Origin: Pseudomonas sp. CC6-YY-74 | Lineage (GTDB): Bacteria; Pseudomonadota; Gammaproteobacteria; Pseudomonadales; Pseudomonadaceae | Reading direction: 5' to 3' | NCBI RefSeq assembly: GCF_002025205.1 | Contig: NZ_CP019947.1 | Location: forward strand, 1,681,501 to 1,745,500 | Length of the DNA: 64,000 bases | In this document: positions 8,932-19,266 of the stretch, one piece after another | Layout: every line of letters starts with the position of its first letter | Numbering within the stretch: the stretch's first letter is position 1 | Translations under genes and position numbers: made by a program | Notes under the pieces: generated by a model | What the model was told of the DNA's origin: nothing | Database searches by the model: none | Seen by the model: the letters and a program-made list of their open reading frames with translations, nothing else

Positions 8932-8976
8932 AGGCGCGCCTGAGGCCCATCCGCGCGCCATAAAGGTTTGAAAACG

Positions 8977-9744
8977 CTATTTCGCGGCCATGCGCAAGGC
9001 GCCATCCAGCCGGATGACCTCGCCATTGAGCATGGGGTTTTCGATGATGTGCCGCACCAGCGCGGCGTACTCATCCGGCCGGCCCAGGCGCGGCGGGAAC
9101 GGCACGTTGGCGGCGAGGGAGTCGCGCACCTCCTGCGGCATGCCGGCCATCATCGGCGTCTCGAAGATGCCCGGGGCGATGCACATCACGCGGATCCCCG
9201 AACGCGCCAAGTCGCGCGCCGCCGGCAGGGTCAGGGCGGCCACGCCACCCTTGGAGGCGGCATAGGCGGCCTGGCCCATCTGCCCGTCGAAGGCGGCGAC
9301 TGAGGCAGTGTTGACGATCACCCCGCGCTCGCCCTGCTCGTTCGGCTCGCCCTGAGCCATGGCCTCGGCAGCCAGGCGCAGCATGTTGAAGCTACCGACC
9401 AGGTTGATCTGGATCACCCGACTGAAGCTGTCCAGGCCATGGGCGCCGTTACGCCCGAGAATCTTCTCGGCTGGCGCCACGCCGGCACAGTTGACCAGGC
9501 CATGCAGGCCGTCGAAGGCCTGCAGCGCAGCGGCCACCGCGTGGCGACCGTCGGCCTCGCGAGTGATGTCGGTCTGCACGAAACGCGCGTTAGCACCCAG
9601 CTCCTCGGCGCGGGCCGTACCGGCTTCGGCGTTGATGTCGGCGAGCACTACCTTGCCACCCTGCTCGACCAGCGCACGGGCAGTGGCCAGGCCCAGCCCG
9701 GAGCTACCGCCAGTGACTAGAAATACTCGGTCTTCGATACGCAT
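8977..9744 (-). CDS. SDR 3-hydroxyacyl-CoA dehydrogenase (HSD10-like)
   Basis: Short-chain dehydrogenase/reductase of 255 residues. The Rossmann nucleotide motif is [16 protein letters not shown] near residue 10 and the acidic VVLADINAE favours NAD+. The catalytic set is the Ser of [14 protein letters not shown] and the YAASKGG tyrosine and lysine. The closing part [20 protein letters not shown] is characteristic of type II 3-hydroxyacyl-CoA dehydrogenases related to HSD17B10, which oxidise 2-methyl-3-hydroxybutyryl-CoA in isoleucine breakdown. The start at 9744 has AAGGAACC upstream. It sits 16 bases after an acyl-CoA ligase gene. No dedicated enoyl-CoA hydratase is in this operon; the one at 19267-20040 could serve. 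Confidence 0.88.
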   Translation of the reverse strand: MRIEDRVFLVTGGSSGLGLATARALVEQGGKVVLADINAEAGTARAEELGANARFVQTDITREADGRHAVAAALQAFDGLHGLVNCAGVAPAEKILGRNGAHGLDSFSRVIQINLVGSFNMLRLAAEAMAQGEPNEQGERGVIVNTASVAAFDGQMGQAAYAASKGGVAALTLPAARDLARSGIRVMCIAPGIFETPMMAGMPQEVRDSLAANVPFPPRLGRPDEYAALVRHIIENPMLNGEVIRLDGALRMAAK

Positions 9745-9760
9745 GTTTGCGGTTCCTTGT

Positions 9761-11410
9761 TCAGTTAGCGGCCGCCTGGGCCTTGGCGATTTCCTGATTG
9801 CGCAGGAGAAAGCGCTGGATCTTGCCGCTCGGGGTCTTTGGCAGCTCGTCGACGAATTCGATCTCGCGCGGGTAGGCATGTGCCGACAGGCGCTTGCGCA
9901 CGTACTGCTTGAGCTCCTCGGCCAGCGCGGCATCGGCGCGAAACTGCGGCTGCAGCACGACGAAGGCTTTGACCAGCTCGGTGCGCTCCGGGTCCGGCTT
10001 GCCGATCACCGCCGCCTCGATCACCGCCGGATGTTCGATCAGCGCGCTCTCCACGTCGAAGGGACCGACCCGGTAACCGGAGGTGGTGATCACGTCGTCG
10101 CTGCGGCCGACGAAGCTGATGCTGCCGTCTTGGTTCAGCTCGACGGTGTCACCGCTGAGGTAGTAGTCACCGACGAAGGCCTTGGTCGGCATGCCCAGAT
10201 AACCGGGAAACCAGAACAGCGGCGAGCGCGGCCGGTCCAGCGCGAGAATGCCCGGTTGGCCGGCCGGCAATTCGCGCTGCTGTTCGTCCAGCACCACCAC
10301 GCGATGCCCGGGAATGGCGAAACCGGCGGCGCCAAGACGCACCGGGTGCGCCAGGGCATGGTGGTTGCACAGCACCATGCCCAGTTCGGTCTGGCCGTAG
10401 TGGTCGTGGATAGTGGTGTCCAGGCCATCGGCGAACCAGCGGATCACCTCCGGGGTCAGCGGCTCGCCGGCGCTGCTGACCGCGCGCAGGCGCCCGCGGA
10501 GCAACGGCTCGACCTGTTGCTTGGCGGCCAACAGCAGGCGGTAAGCGGTGGGCGAACCGGCCAGGTTGCTGATGGCGTACTTGCGGATGATCCGGCAGGT
10601 GCTCTCCACCGTAAACGGCCCTTCGTAGAAGGTGGTCGGGTGGCCCATGGCCAACGGCCCGGTCACCGCATAGTAGAGGCCATAGGCCCAGCCCGGATCG
10701 GCCAGGTTCCAGAATGCGTCTTCGGGGCGCAGGTCGACCGCCTCGCGCATATAGCCGACGAAGGCCAGGATCGCCTTGAGCGGCACCGACAGCGGCTTGG
10801 CCAGCCCGGTGGTACCGGAGGTGAACATCATCAGGAAGGGGTCTTCGGCCGAACGCAGCACCGGCTCGAACTCGGCCGAGTGGCGCTCCAGTTCGGCCCA
10901 GAAACTGAAGTCACCGCGCTGGATGCCCTGGCCCTTGGCGCCTGCTACGGTGACCTGCAGCGGTGCGTCCTCGACCTCGTCGAGCTTGCCGCGGTTGGCC
11001 GCATCGGTCACCACAACCTTGGCGCCGGAACCCTGCAAGCGGTGCTCGATGGCCTTGGGACCGAACGCGGTGAACAGCGGTTGGTACACCGCGCCCAAGC
11101 GCCAGGTGCCGAGGATGCAGATCAGCAACTCGACGTTGCGCGGCAGCATACCCGCCACGCAATCGCCGGGGCCCACGCCCTGGGCCTGGAGGAAGTTGGC
11201 GAAGCGCGCCGCCTGCTCCTGCAGTTCGCAAAAGGTGTAGCTGGCGCTGCTGCCGTCGCGGCCTTCCCAGAACAGCGCGACGCGCCCCGGCAAGGCGTGC
11301 CGGTCGCAGCATTCGACACAGGCGTTGAGGGCGTCGAGGGAACCCGCCAGGGTAGTGGCGGCCGTGCTGGGCAGATCAAAGTCGCGGGCAGCGCTCAGGT
11401 AATCCTGCAT
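9761..11410 (-). CDS. AMP-forming acyl-CoA synthetase
   Basis: ANL-superfamily ligase of 549 residues that activates a carboxylic acid through an acyl-AMP. The P-loop-like motif is [14 protein letters not shown] near residue 180 and the aromatic motif is [11 protein letters not shown]. The hinge lies near [23 protein letters not shown] and the catalytic lysine is in [14 protein letters not shown] near the end. Overall it resembles medium-chain or acetyl-type acyl-CoA synthetases. It opens the likely isoleucine-type operon (ligase, SDR, thiolase, acyl-CoA dehydrogenase), so 2-methylbutyrate or another short acid is a plausible substrate, not proven. The start at 11410 begins [14 protein letters not shown]. 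Confidence 0.88.
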   Translation of the reverse strand: MQDYLSAARDFDLPSTAATTLAGSLDALNACVECCDRHALPGRVALFWEGRDGSSASYTFCELQEQAARFANFLQAQGVGPGDCVAGMLPRNVELLICILGTWRLGAVYQPLFTAFGPKAIEHRLQGSGAKVVVTDAANRGKLDEVEDAPLQVTVAGAKGQGIQRGDFSFWAELERHSAEFEPVLRSAEDPFLMMFTSGTTGLAKPLSVPLKAILAFVGYMREAVDLRPEDAFWNLADPGWAYGLYYAVTGPLAMGHPTTFYEGPFTVESTCRIIRKYAISNLAGSPTAYRLLLAAKQQVEPLLRGRLRAVSSAGEPLTPEVIRWFADGLDTTIHDHYGQTELGMVLCNHHALAHPVRLGAAGFAIPGHRVVVLDEQQRELPAGQPGILALDRPRSPLFWFPGYLGMPTKAFVGDYYLSGDTVELNQDGSISFVGRSDDVITTSGYRVGPFDVESALIEHPAVIEAAVIGKPDPERTELVKAFVVLQPQFRADAALAEELKQYVRKRLSAHAYPREIEFVDELPKTPSGKIQRFLLRNQEIAKAQAAAN

Positions 11411-11517
11411 GGCGGTGACTCCTAGTTTGTTGTTGTCCCGGAATAGTCGCGCCGCAGGCTGGCGGCGACAATGTCGACAGGCGTCTATCGGCCTGAGCAA
11501 TTTGGACAACTGGACTC

Positions 11518-11574
11518 AGAGGCTGTGAAAATATCGAGCGCCGTCGCAGTAGGTGGGAGTTTTTCACAGCCTCT
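11518..11574. repeat. 57-bp inverted-repeat element after the AraC gene
   Basis: AGAGGCTGTGAAAA at 11518-11531 and TTTTCACAGCCTCT at 11561-11574 are perfect 14-base inverted repeats around a 29-base loop. The right end touches the AraC stop codon. It could end or attenuate AraC-gene transcription running toward the ligase gene at 11410. The rest of 11411-11517 shows no clear promoter. Confidence 0.65.
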
Positions 11575-12617
11575 CAGGTTGGGGGCTGCTGCTCGGGATG
11601 CATCAGCGCGCGATACTGCCCCGGAGTGGTGCCGGTCCACTTCTTGAACGCCTTGTAGAAGGCGCTGCTGTCGGCAAACCCCAGTTCGAAGGCCAGCTCG
11701 GTGAAGTTGCCCGCGCCGCTGTCCAAGCGGGCGATGGCCTGGTCGCGCCGCACCTGGTCCTTGAGCCCCTGGTAGGACTGGCCTTCGAGGGCCAGCTTGC
11801 GCCGCAGGGTCGAGGCCGCCATGAAGAAGTGGCTGGAGAGCGCCTCGAAATCCGGCCAGCGCTCGGCCTTGAGGCTGCGCAGGTAGACCTTGATCCGCGC
11901 GGCATGGCTGCGCGGGTCGCGGTAGCGCACCAGGATGTTGGCCGGCGCGCCGGCGAGGAAACGCTTGAGCTCGCGTTCGCTGCGCCGTAGCGGTTGCTCC
12001 AGGCACTCGGCATTGAACAGCAGACGACTGCGCGGCCGGGCGAAGCGCAAATTGCTGCTGAACATCACCCGGTAATCCTCGAGATAATCCGGCGCCTGGC
12101 AGTGCAGCTCGACCGCCAGGATCGGGATACGTCGTCCCGCCAGCCAGCAGGCCAGGCCATGCACGATCATCCACAGGGTGAAACAGCCGAACGCCCGGCA
12201 GGCTTGCCCCGCGGGCTCGTCGATGACGATCGCCGCCATCCCGCCCTGACGCTCCAGGCGCGGGGTCAGGCCATCGAAGACCAGGCCGAGAAACGCCAGG
12301 GCACTGTCCAACGCCGCGCCCAGGGTCGGCTCGCGCGACGCGGCGCGGGCCATGAAGGCGTAGCTACCGGACTTCATCCGCCGCGGGTTCATGCCGAAGA
12401 ATTCGTCGTCCATCGCCTTGGCCAGCGCCAGCCACAGCCGCGCATAGGCCTGCGCAGGCACCCGCGCATAGGGTTTGTTGAGCAATTCCACGGCGATCCC
12501 GGCCTGGCTCAACAGCGCGGCGCAGTCCTGACCCTGGGCGCGCCACTGCTGCAAGGCCTCGCCGACCAGGCGCACGGAGATGGTGCCCTTCTCGACCGCG
12601 GCCGCCGTCATGCCCAC
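11574..12617 (-). CDS. AraC-family transcriptional regulator
   Basis: Regulator of 347 residues in the OruR/ArgR-like subgroup of AraC proteins. An N-terminal 'arabinose-binding-like' domain (PF12625 type; ALQQWRAQGQDCAALLSQAG at the start) spans about 200 residues. The C-terminal double helix-turn-helix includes FFMAASTLRRKLALEGQSYQ and the signature ELAFELGFADSSAFYKAFKKWTGTTPGQYR. It probably controls the ligase/acyl-CoA oxidation operon just downstream. It begins 16 bases after the upstream ligase gene and may share its transcript. Two in-frame ATGs at 12617 and 12611 are possible starts. Confidence 0.88.
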   Translation of the reverse strand: MGMTAAAVEKGTISVRLVGEALQQWRAQGQDCAALLSQAGIAVELLNKPYARVPAQAYARLWLALAKAMDDEFFGMNPRRMKSGSYAFMARAASREPTLGAALDSALAFLGLVFDGLTPRLERQGGMAAIVIDEPAGQACRAFGCFTLWMIVHGLACWLAGRRIPILAVELHCQAPDYLEDYRVMFSSNLRFARPRSRLLFNAECLEQPLRRSERELKRFLAGAPANILVRYRDPRSHAARIKVYLRSLKAERWPDFEALSSHFFMAASTLRRKLALEGQSYQGLKDQVRRDQAIARLDSGAGNFTELAFELGFADSSAFYKAFKKWTGTTPGQYRALMHPEQQPPT

Positions 12618-12633
12618 TGCATGCTCGCCGCCA

Positions 12634-14313
12634 TCAGCTGGCGCCCTGCTCCAGCTCCGCCTGCATCAGCTCGCGTATGCGAAATTTCTGCACCTTGCCG
12701 GTCACGGTCATCGGGAACTGGTCAACGAACTTGAAGTAGCGCGGCACCTTGAAGTGGGCGATGTTGGCCTTGCAGTAGGCGCGCAGCGCCTCGGCGTCGC
12801 AGGTGTGGCCCGGATGCAGTTGCACCCAGGCGGCGATCGCCTCGCCGTACTTGGCGTCGGGCACGCCGATCACCTGCACGTCGGCCACCGCCGGGTGGCC
12901 GAAGAGGAATTCCTCGATCTCCCGCGGATAGACGTTCTCGCCGCCGCGAATGATCATGTCCTTGCTGCGCCCGACGATGCTCAGGTAGCCCTCTTCATCC
13001 ATCACTGCCAGGTCGCCGGTATGCATCCAGCGTGCCGGGTCGAGGGCCTCGGCGGTGGCCTGCGGGTTGTTCCAGTAACCGAGCATCACGCTGTAGCCAC
13101 GGGTGCACAGCTCGCCGACCTGCCCGCGTGGGACGATGCGTCCCTGCTCGTCGATCACCTTGCTTTCCAGGTGCGACTGAGTGCGGCCGACACTGCTGAC
13201 CCGACACTGCAGATCGTCATCGGCGGCCGTCTGGGTCGACACCGGGCTGGTCTCGGTCATGCCATAGGCGATCTGCACCTCGGCCATGTGCATCTCGCCG
13301 ATTACCCGCTTCATCACCTCGATCGGGCAGGTGGCGCCGGCCATGATCCCGGTGCGCAGGCTGGACAGGTCGAACTCGGCGCGGCGCGGGTGATCCAGCT
13401 CGGCGATGAACATGGTCGGCACGCCGTACAGCGCCGTGGCTTGCTCTTCCGCCACTGCCAACAAGGTGGCCTGCGGCTCGAAGCTCGGCGCCGGGTAGAT
13501 CATGGTGCTGCCATGGGTCAGGCAGCCGAGGTTGCCCATGACCATGCCGAAGCAGTGGTACAGCGGCACCGGAATCACCAGCCGGTCGTGCTCGGTGAGG
13601 CCCAGGCTCTCGCCGACCAGGTAACCGTTGTTGAGGATATTGTGGTGGCTGAGGGTGGCGCCCTTGGGCGAGCCGGTGGTGCCCGAGGTGTACTGGATAT
13701 TGATCGGCTCGTCGAACTGCAGCAATGCCTGGCGCTCGGCCAGTTTTTCCGCAGAGACCTTGCGGGAAAGGCCCGCCAGTTCATGCCAGCAGAGGAAGCC
13801 GCCCGGCGCCTGCGCGGCCAGGCTGATGACCCCGCGCAACGCCGGCAGGCGCGGGCTGTGCAGCGCGCCCGACTGACTGGCGGCCAGTTCCGGCAACAGT
13901 TCGACCAGCATGGCGTGGTAGTCGGAGCTCTTGAAGGCATCGGCGCTGACCAGCCAGCCGCAGCCGGAGTGCTTCAGCGCGTACTCCAACTCGCTACTGC
14001 GATAGGCCGGGTTGATGTTGACCAGAATCGCGCCAATCTTGGCGCTGGCGAACTGAGTAATGCACCACTCGGCGCAGTTCGGCGCCCAGATGCCGACCCG
14101 CTCGCCGACCTCGACGCCCAGCGCCAGCAAGGCACGGGCACAACTGTCGACCTGTTCGGCCAGCTCGGACCAGGAGTAGCGCAGGTTCTGGTGGCGCACC
14201 ACCAGGGCCTCGCGCTCGGCGAAACGCGCCACAGTGTCATCGAACGCCTGGCCGATGGTCATGGCCAGCAGCGTCTTGTCCTGCGCGCCACGGGTATAGC
14301 TGGAGTGATTCAT
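12634..14313 (-). CDS. Acyl-CoA synthetase, copy 1 of a duplicated pair
   Basis: AMP-forming fatty-acid-type CoA ligase of 559 residues. Motifs are [20 protein letters not shown] (AMP binding), [19 protein letters not shown], the hinge [18 protein letters not shown] and the terminal [17 protein letters not shown] holding the catalytic lysine. It is very close to the protein at 32191-33873, including a stretch of almost identical DNA (about 13140-13350 against 32700-32910). A LiuR-type palindrome lies 75 bases upstream of the ATG, as it does for copy 2, which ties both to branched-chain acyl metabolism. Isovalerate or a similar short branched acid is a reasonable substrate guess. Confidence 0.88.
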   Translation of the reverse strand: MNHSSYTRGAQDKTLLAMTIGQAFDDTVARFAEREALVVRHQNLRYSWSELAEQVDSCARALLALGVEVGERVGIWAPNCAEWCITQFASAKIGAILVNINPAYRSSELEYALKHSGCGWLVSADAFKSSDYHAMLVELLPELAASQSGALHSPRLPALRGVISLAAQAPGGFLCWHELAGLSRKVSAEKLAERQALLQFDEPINIQYTSGTTGSPKGATLSHHNILNNGYLVGESLGLTEHDRLVIPVPLYHCFGMVMGNLGCLTHGSTMIYPAPSFEPQATLLAVAEEQATALYGVPTMFIAELDHPRRAEFDLSSLRTGIMAGATCPIEVMKRVIGEMHMAEVQIAYGMTETSPVSTQTAADDDLQCRVSSVGRTQSHLESKVIDEQGRIVPRGQVGELCTRGYSVMLGYWNNPQATAEALDPARWMHTGDLAVMDEEGYLSIVGRSKDMIIRGGENVYPREIEEFLFGHPAVADVQVIGVPDAKYGEAIAAWVQLHPGHTCDAEALRAYCKANIAHFKVPRYFKFVDQFPMTVTGKVQKFRIRELMQAELEQGAS

Positions 14314-14387
14314 GGCTTGCCCTTCTTGTGCTTGTAATGGGGTGGCCTACAGAGCTTAGAAGCCCCTGCGAGAATCCAGCCTTATCC

Positions 14388-14402
14388 TTACGTTAACGGC
14401 AA
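14388..14402 (-). promoter_or_regulatory. LiuR-type operator, box A
   Basis: Read toward the ligase gene it is TTGCCGTTAACGTAA, a palindrome centred on GTTAAC. It matches the boxes in front of the two MerR genes and the other ligase. It is the weakest of the five because of the CC in the left arm. No other feature is evident in 14314-14555. Confidence 0.7.
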
Positions 14403-14555
14403 GCTATAGCAAGGCCGCGCCGGTCGTCCAGTCACCCATTGGTCGTATGGATCACGCGCCCGTAGCGCCGCCGGATGCTCACCTTGCAAGGGCGTAGCAC
14501 CACCGGAATCGCAGCGCTGGCGCAGCCGGAACCCGCAGAACCGCTGTCCGCAGGC

Positions 14556-15506
14556 TCAGTCCATGGCCAGGTAATGCATTTCGCTCGACTCCCCCATCAG
14601 CAACGGCCGATTGAGGTCGGCACAGGCGCGCAGGTACTCGGCGGCCAGGGTCACGCGCTTGAGCTTGCGCAGGTCTTCGCTGTAGGAGAGCCAGAACTGG
14701 CGAATGATGTCGACTTGATCCGGCAACACTTCGCACAGGCGCGGATCCGGCCCGGCCAGGAAGCTCGGCAGAATGGCCATGGCCCGTCCTTGCAGGGTGG
14801 CATGGTACTGGGCAATCACACTGGTGCTACGCAGGTGGCTGGTCGCGCCGGGGAGCAGGTCGTTGAGGTAGAGCAACCTGGAGCTGAACGCCAGATCGTC
14901 GACGTAGGTGACGAAGGGGTGGTCAGCCAGGTCCTCGCGCGTGTGGATCGGCGCATGGCTGGCCAGGTAGCCGGGCGTGGCGTAAATGCGCAGGCGATAG
15001 TCGCATAGCTTGGAGCAGACGTAGGGCCCGCGCTCCGGGCGTTCCAGGGTGATGGCGATATCCGCCTCGCGCCGCGACAGGCTGACGAAGTGCGGCACCG
15101 GCAGGATGTCCAGGGAGATGTGCGGGTAGCGCTCGAGGAAACCACTCATCTGCGCGCTGACAAACCAGCAGCCGAACGCTTCGGTGCTGGCGATGCGCAG
15201 GTGTCCGGAAAGCCCCAGGCGGGTGCCGGACACCTGTTCGCAGGCAGCCAGCAAGGTGCTTTCCAGGGTTTCCGCGTAGCCCAGCAGGCGCTGGCCCTCC
15301 ACGGTCAGGGCAAAGCCGGTCGAGCGCGATTTCTCGAACAACAGGGCCCCGAGGCTCTGCTCCAGGGTGCGGATACGCCGCGATACCGTGGTGTAGTCCA
15401 CCCCCAGGCGCCGGGCCGCCGCACTGGCGGTGCGGGTACGCGCCACTTCGAGGAAGAACCGCAGGTCGTCCCAATTGAGCTTGTCGCTAACCATATTTTT
15501 TTGCAT
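14556..15506 (-). CDS. LysR-family transcriptional regulator
   Basis: LysR-type regulator of 316 residues. The N-terminal winged helix-turn-helix is LNWDDLRFFLEVARTRTASA, then ARRLGVDYTTVSRRIRTLEQ. The effector domain starts around ASTEAFGCWFVS and contains LPVPHFVSLSRREADIAITL, the pattern of the subgroup that represses or activates a divergent operon. I use the ATG at 15506 (MQKNMVSDKLNW); a second ATG at 15494 is possible. The gene is divergent from the acyl-CoA ligase/valine operon at 15755, its likely target. A sequence resembling its own 5' end recurs at 15625-15645. Confidence 0.87.
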   Translation of the reverse strand: MQKNMVSDKLNWDDLRFFLEVARTRTASAAARRLGVDYTTVSRRIRTLEQSLGALLFEKSRSTGFALTVEGQRLLGYAETLESTLLAACEQVSGTRLGLSGHLRIASTEAFGCWFVSAQMSGFLERYPHISLDILPVPHFVSLSRREADIAITLERPERGPYVCSKLCDYRLRIYATPGYLASHAPIHTREDLADHPFVTYVDDLAFSSRLLYLNDLLPGATSHLRSTSVIAQYHATLQGRAMAILPSFLAGPDPRLCEVLPDQVDIIRQFWLSYSEDLRKLKRVTLAAEYLRACADLNRPLLMGESSEMHYLAMD

Positions 15507-15754
15507 ATGCACTCGTCTATTTCTAAGAGTGGTCGCCGTAAATATGCACACATATACCCCGCGCCAACTGCCTTGGCGAGGCCAAGCTGCTAGATGCCGG
15601 GTCGGCTGAGCCCCAACAGTCATTATATTTTTGCATATCCATTCGGTTAATTTGCGCCTTCTTACTGCGCAAACGCCTATCTATACTCGATGCACAAGCC
15701 TGATCGAGCTGGGCATCAGGCCAGTCCCTACAACAACAAAACAGGGCCAGAATC
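15507..15754. promoter_or_regulatory. Divergent LysR/ligase promoter region with two repeated AT-rich sites
   Basis: Two copies of a site, at 15493-15515 (ATAT, a T-run, GCATATGCACTCG) and 15625-15645 (ATATTTTTGCATATCCATTCG), lie about 130 bases apart. The first overlaps the LysR start codon. Each contains an ATAT..ATAT dyad compatible with T-N11-A LysR binding. This suggests an activator site plus an autorepression site. The spacer is GC-rich and shows no gene. Confidence 0.5.
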
Positions 15755-17457
15755 ATGAATAGCAACTGCCTCCCCTTTCTCGCTGCCCGCGACTTCCTGC
15801 TGGCCAACCGCAGCGACTATGCCACCGCCGTGCGCGATTTCCGCTGGCCACAACTCGACACCTTCAACTGGGCGCTGGACTATTTCGACAGCATGGCCGT
15901 GGGCAACCAGGCCCCGGCACTGTGGATTGTCGAGGAGGACGGCAGCGAGCAGCGCTACAGCTTCGCCGAGCTGGCCGAGCGTTCCAATCGCGTGGCCAAC
16001 CACCTGCGCGAGCTGGGCGTACGCCGCGGCGAGCGCATCCTGTTGATGCTGGGCAACCATATCGCCCTGTGGGAAACCATGCTCGCGGCCTTCAAGCTCG
16101 GCGCCGTGGTGATCCCGGCCACCGCCCTGCTCACCGCCGAGGACCTGCGCGACCGAATCGAGCGCGGCGGCGTGCGCCACCTGGTGGTGGGCAGCAACCA
16201 TACCGACAAGTTCGCTGAGCAAGCCCTGGGCTGCACACGCATCTGCGTCGGCGCGGCAGTCTGCGGCTGGATCAATCACGCCAGCGCCGCCGACTGTGCC
16301 AGCCAGTTCCACGCCGACGCCCTCACCCAGGCCAGCGACCCGCTGCTGCTGTATTTCACCTCCGGCACCACCAGCAAGCCGAAGATGGTCCTGCACAGCC
16401 ACCAGAGCTACCCGGTTGGCCACCTGTCCACCATGTACTGGGTTGGCCTGCAGCCGGGCGACCTGCACCTGAACATTTCCTCGCCGGGCTGGGCCAAGCA
16501 TGCCTGGAGCTGCTTCTTCGCCCCGTGGAACGCCGGCGCCTGTGTGTTCATCCATAACACTGCGCGGTTCAGTGCCCCGGCGCTGCTCGAGGTGCTGGAG
16601 CGCTACGGCATCACCAGCCTGTGCGCGCCGCCCACGGTGTGGCGCATGCTGATCCAGGAAGACCTGGCCGGCTGCCGCGAGCGTCTGCGCCTGCGCGAAC
16701 TGGTCGGTGCCGGCGAGCCGCTCAACCCGGAGATCATCGAGCAAATCCAGGAAGCCTGGGGCCTGCCGTTGCGTGACGGTTTCGGCCAGTCGGAAACCAC
16801 CGCGCTGGTTGGCAACACCCCCGGCCAGCCGCTCAAGCCCGGTTCCATGGGCCGGCCGTTGCCCGGCTACAGCGTGTGCATGCTCGACCCGGATGGCCAG
16901 CCTGGCAACGAAGGCGAAGTCGCCCTGCCCCTGGCCCCCATCCGCTGGGCCTGATGCTCGGATACGAAGACAGCGCGGAGAAGACTGCCGAAGCGATGCG
17001 TGACGGTTTCTACCGTACCGGCGACACCGCGGCCATCGACGCCGACGGCTACATCACCTTCATCGGCCGCGCCGATGACGTGTTCAAGGCCTCCGACTAC
17101 CGCATCAGCCCCTTCGAGCTGGAGAGCGCGCTGATCGAGCACCCGGCGGTGATGGAAGTGGCCGTGGTGCCCAGCCCCGATCCGCTGCGCCTGGCGGTAC
17201 CCAAGGCGTTTCTGATCCTGGCCCACGACCAGCCGGGCAGCGCCGAACTGGCCGAGAACATCCTCGCCTTCGCCCGCGAGCACCTGGCGCCCTACAAACG
17301 GGTGCGGCGCATCGAGTTCGTCAGCGAACTGCCCAAGACCATCTCCGGCAAGATCCGCCGGGTGGACCTGCGCCAGATGGAGCTGGAGCGCCGCCAGGGC
17401 GACACGCGCGGGCCGCAGGAACACTTCGAAGAAGACTTCCCGCAGCTCAAGGGCTGA
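15755..17457 (+). pseudogene. Acyl-CoA synthetase with a single-base frameshift
   Basis: AMP-forming acyl-CoA ligase split by one frameshift. The first part (15755-16954) runs from MNSNCLPFLAARDFLLANRS through LLLYFTSGTTSKPKMVLHSH and LRDGFGQSETTALVGNTPGQ to GEVALPLAP, then enters a wrong frame and stops. The second part continues in the next frame as HPLGLMLGYEDSAEKTAEAM and ends with LPKTISGKIRRVDLRQMELE, which carries the catalytic lysine. Adding one C to the run of five at 16935-16939 restores a 567-residue protein. Everything else is intact, so this is either a very recent mutation or a base-calling error. It heads the valine operon and would supply isobutyryl-CoA or a similar thioester. 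Confidence 0.85.
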
Positions 17458-17556
17458 ACCGGGCCGGCGCGCCGGCCCAGCCAACTACCCCCCGCCCACT
17501 CGGCCACCGGCGCCGAGGGGGCGCACTCGACCTACGACAGCAGACAGGACCCGAAT

Positions 17557-19065
17557 ATGACCGCTTCCACAGTTCCCAGCGTCAAGCTGCTCATCAACGG
17601 CGAATTCGTCGAATCCAAGACCACCCAATGGCGCGACGTGGTCAACCCGGCCACCCAGGAAGTCCTGGCGCGTGTGCCCTTCGCCACTGCCGAGGAAATG
17701 AACGCCGCCGTGGCCAGCGCCGCCGAAGCCTTCAAGACCTGGCGCAAGACCCCGATCGGCGCCCGTGCGCGGATCTTCCTCAAGTACCAGCAACTGATCC
17801 GCGAGAACATCAAGGAGCTGGCCGCCCTGCTCACCGCCGAGCAGGGCAAGACCTTGCCGGACGCCGAGGGCGACGTGTTCCGCGGCCTGGAAGTGGTCGA
17901 GCATGCCGCCTCCATCGGCAACCTGCAGATGGGTGAACTGGCCAACAACGTCGCCAGTGGCGTCGACACCTACACCCTGATGCAGCCACTGGGCGTGTGC
18001 GCCGGCATCACCCCGTTCAACTTCCCGGCAATGATCCCGCTGTGGATGTTCCCCATGGCCATCGCCACCGGCAACACCTTCGTCCTCAAGCCGTCCGAGC
18101 AGGATCCGCTGGTAACCATGCGCCTGGTCGAGCTGGCGCTGCAGGCCGGGGTACCCAAGGGCGTGCTCAACGTCATCCACGGCGGCGTCGACGCGGTGAA
18201 CCTGATCTGTGACCACCCGGACATCAAGGCCGTGTCCTTCGTCGGTTCGACCAAGGTCGGCACCCATGTCTACAACCGCGCCACCCAGAACGGCAAGCGC
18301 GCACAGTGCATGATGGGCGCGAAAAACCACGCCATCGTCCTGCCCGACGCCAACCAGCAGCAGACCTTGAACAGCCTGCTGGGCGCCTCTTTTGGCGCCG
18401 CCGGTCAGCGCTGCATGGCCCTGCCGGTGGTGATCCTGGTCGGTGAAGCGCAGGCCTGGCTGCCGGAGCTGATCGAACGAACCAAGACCCTCAAGATCAA
18501 TGGCGGCACCGAGCCTGGCACCGACATCGGTCCGGTGATCTCCTGCGCGGCCCTGGAGCGCGTCAACGGCCTGATTGCCAGCGGCATCGAAGAAGGCGCC
18601 ACGCTCGAACTGGATGGACGCAACCCGAGCGTGCCTGGCTATCAGGACGGCAACTTCGTCGGCCCGACGATCTTCTCCGGCGTCACTGCGCACATGTCGG
18701 TGTACCGCGAAGAAATCTTCGGCCCGGTGCTCTGCGTCATGCATGCTGCCAACCTCAACGAGGCGATCGAGATCATCAACGCCAACCCGAATGGCAACGG
18801 TACCGCGCTGTTCACCCGCTCCGGCGCTGCTGCCCGGCACTTCCAAGAAGAAATCGACGTCGGCCAGGTGGGCATCAACGTGCCGATCCCGGTCCCGGTC
18901 CCGCTGTTCTCCTTCTCCGGTTCGCGCGGCTCCAAGCTCGGCGACCTGGGCCCCTACGGCAAGCAAGTGGTGACCTTCTACACCCAGACCAAGACGGTCA
19001 CCCAGCGCTGGTTCGACGAGGACGACAGCAGCGCCGTGGTCAACACCACCATCACCCTCAAGTAA
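17557..19065 (+). CDS. mmsA: Methylmalonate-semialdehyde dehydrogenase (CoA-acylating)
   Basis: Aldehyde dehydrogenase of 502 residues that converts methylmalonate semialdehyde to propionyl-CoA with CoA and NAD+, the last specific step of valine breakdown. Typical MmsA features are [20 protein letters not shown] at the start, [20 protein letters not shown] for nucleotide binding, and the catalytic cysteine in [19 protein letters not shown]. The long hydrophobic [20 protein letters not shown] is specific to the CoA-dependent subfamily. It begins 99 bases after the broken ligase and leads the valine genes. Confidence 0.95.
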   Translation: MTASTVPSVKLLINGEFVESKTTQWRDVVNPATQEVLARVPFATAEEMNAAVASAAEAFKTWRKTPIGARARIFLKYQQLIRENIKELAALLTAEQGKTLPDAEGDVFRGLEVVEHAASIGNLQMGELANNVASGVDTYTLMQPLGVCAGITPFNFPAMIPLWMFPMAIATGNTFVLKPSEQDPLVTMRLVELALQAGVPKGVLNVIHGGVDAVNLICDHPDIKAVSFVGSTKVGTHVYNRATQNGKRAQCMMGAKNHAIVLPDANQQQTLNSLLGASFGAAGQRCMALPVVILVGEAQAWLPELIERTKTLKINGGTEPGTDIGPVISCAALERVNGLIASGIEEGATLELDGRNPSVPGYQDGNFVGPTIFSGVTAHMSVYREEIFGPVLCVMHAANLNEAIEIINANPNGNGTALFTRSGAAARHFQEEIDVGQVGINVPIPVPVPLFSFSGSRGSKLGDLGPYGKQVVTFYTQTKTVTQRWFDEDDSSAVVNTTITLK

Positions 19066-19081
19066 CCAATCGCCGGTCAAG

Positions 19082-19239
19082 AGAGCCTGTTCACGATCTC
19101 GCGAGCTAGAGCCATGCAAGGCGAAAGCAGGCGAGGAAGCGGAGTTTACGAGCTGTAAATGAGCATTCCGACTGGGCTCGCACCCGAGCCTGTTTTTAAC
19201 GCAGCAGGGCCGACGCGCAGCAGATCGTGAACAGGCTCT
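19082..19239. mobile_element. 158-bp MITE-like element with 17-bp inverted ends
   Basis: AGAGCCTGTTCACGATC at 19082-19098 and GATCGTGAACAGGCTCT at 19223-19239 are perfect inverted repeats. Between them lie phrases such as GCGAGCTAGAG, GCAAGGCGAAA, TTTACGAGCTGTAAATGAGC and GGGCCGACGCGCAGC. The same phrases recur in order at 60760-60899. There is no coding capacity. It fills the gap between mmsA and the hydratase gene and looks like a non-autonomous dispersed repeat. Confidence 0.75.
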
Positions 19240-19266
19240 GGGGCCGGCCCCCTGGGAGATATCACC

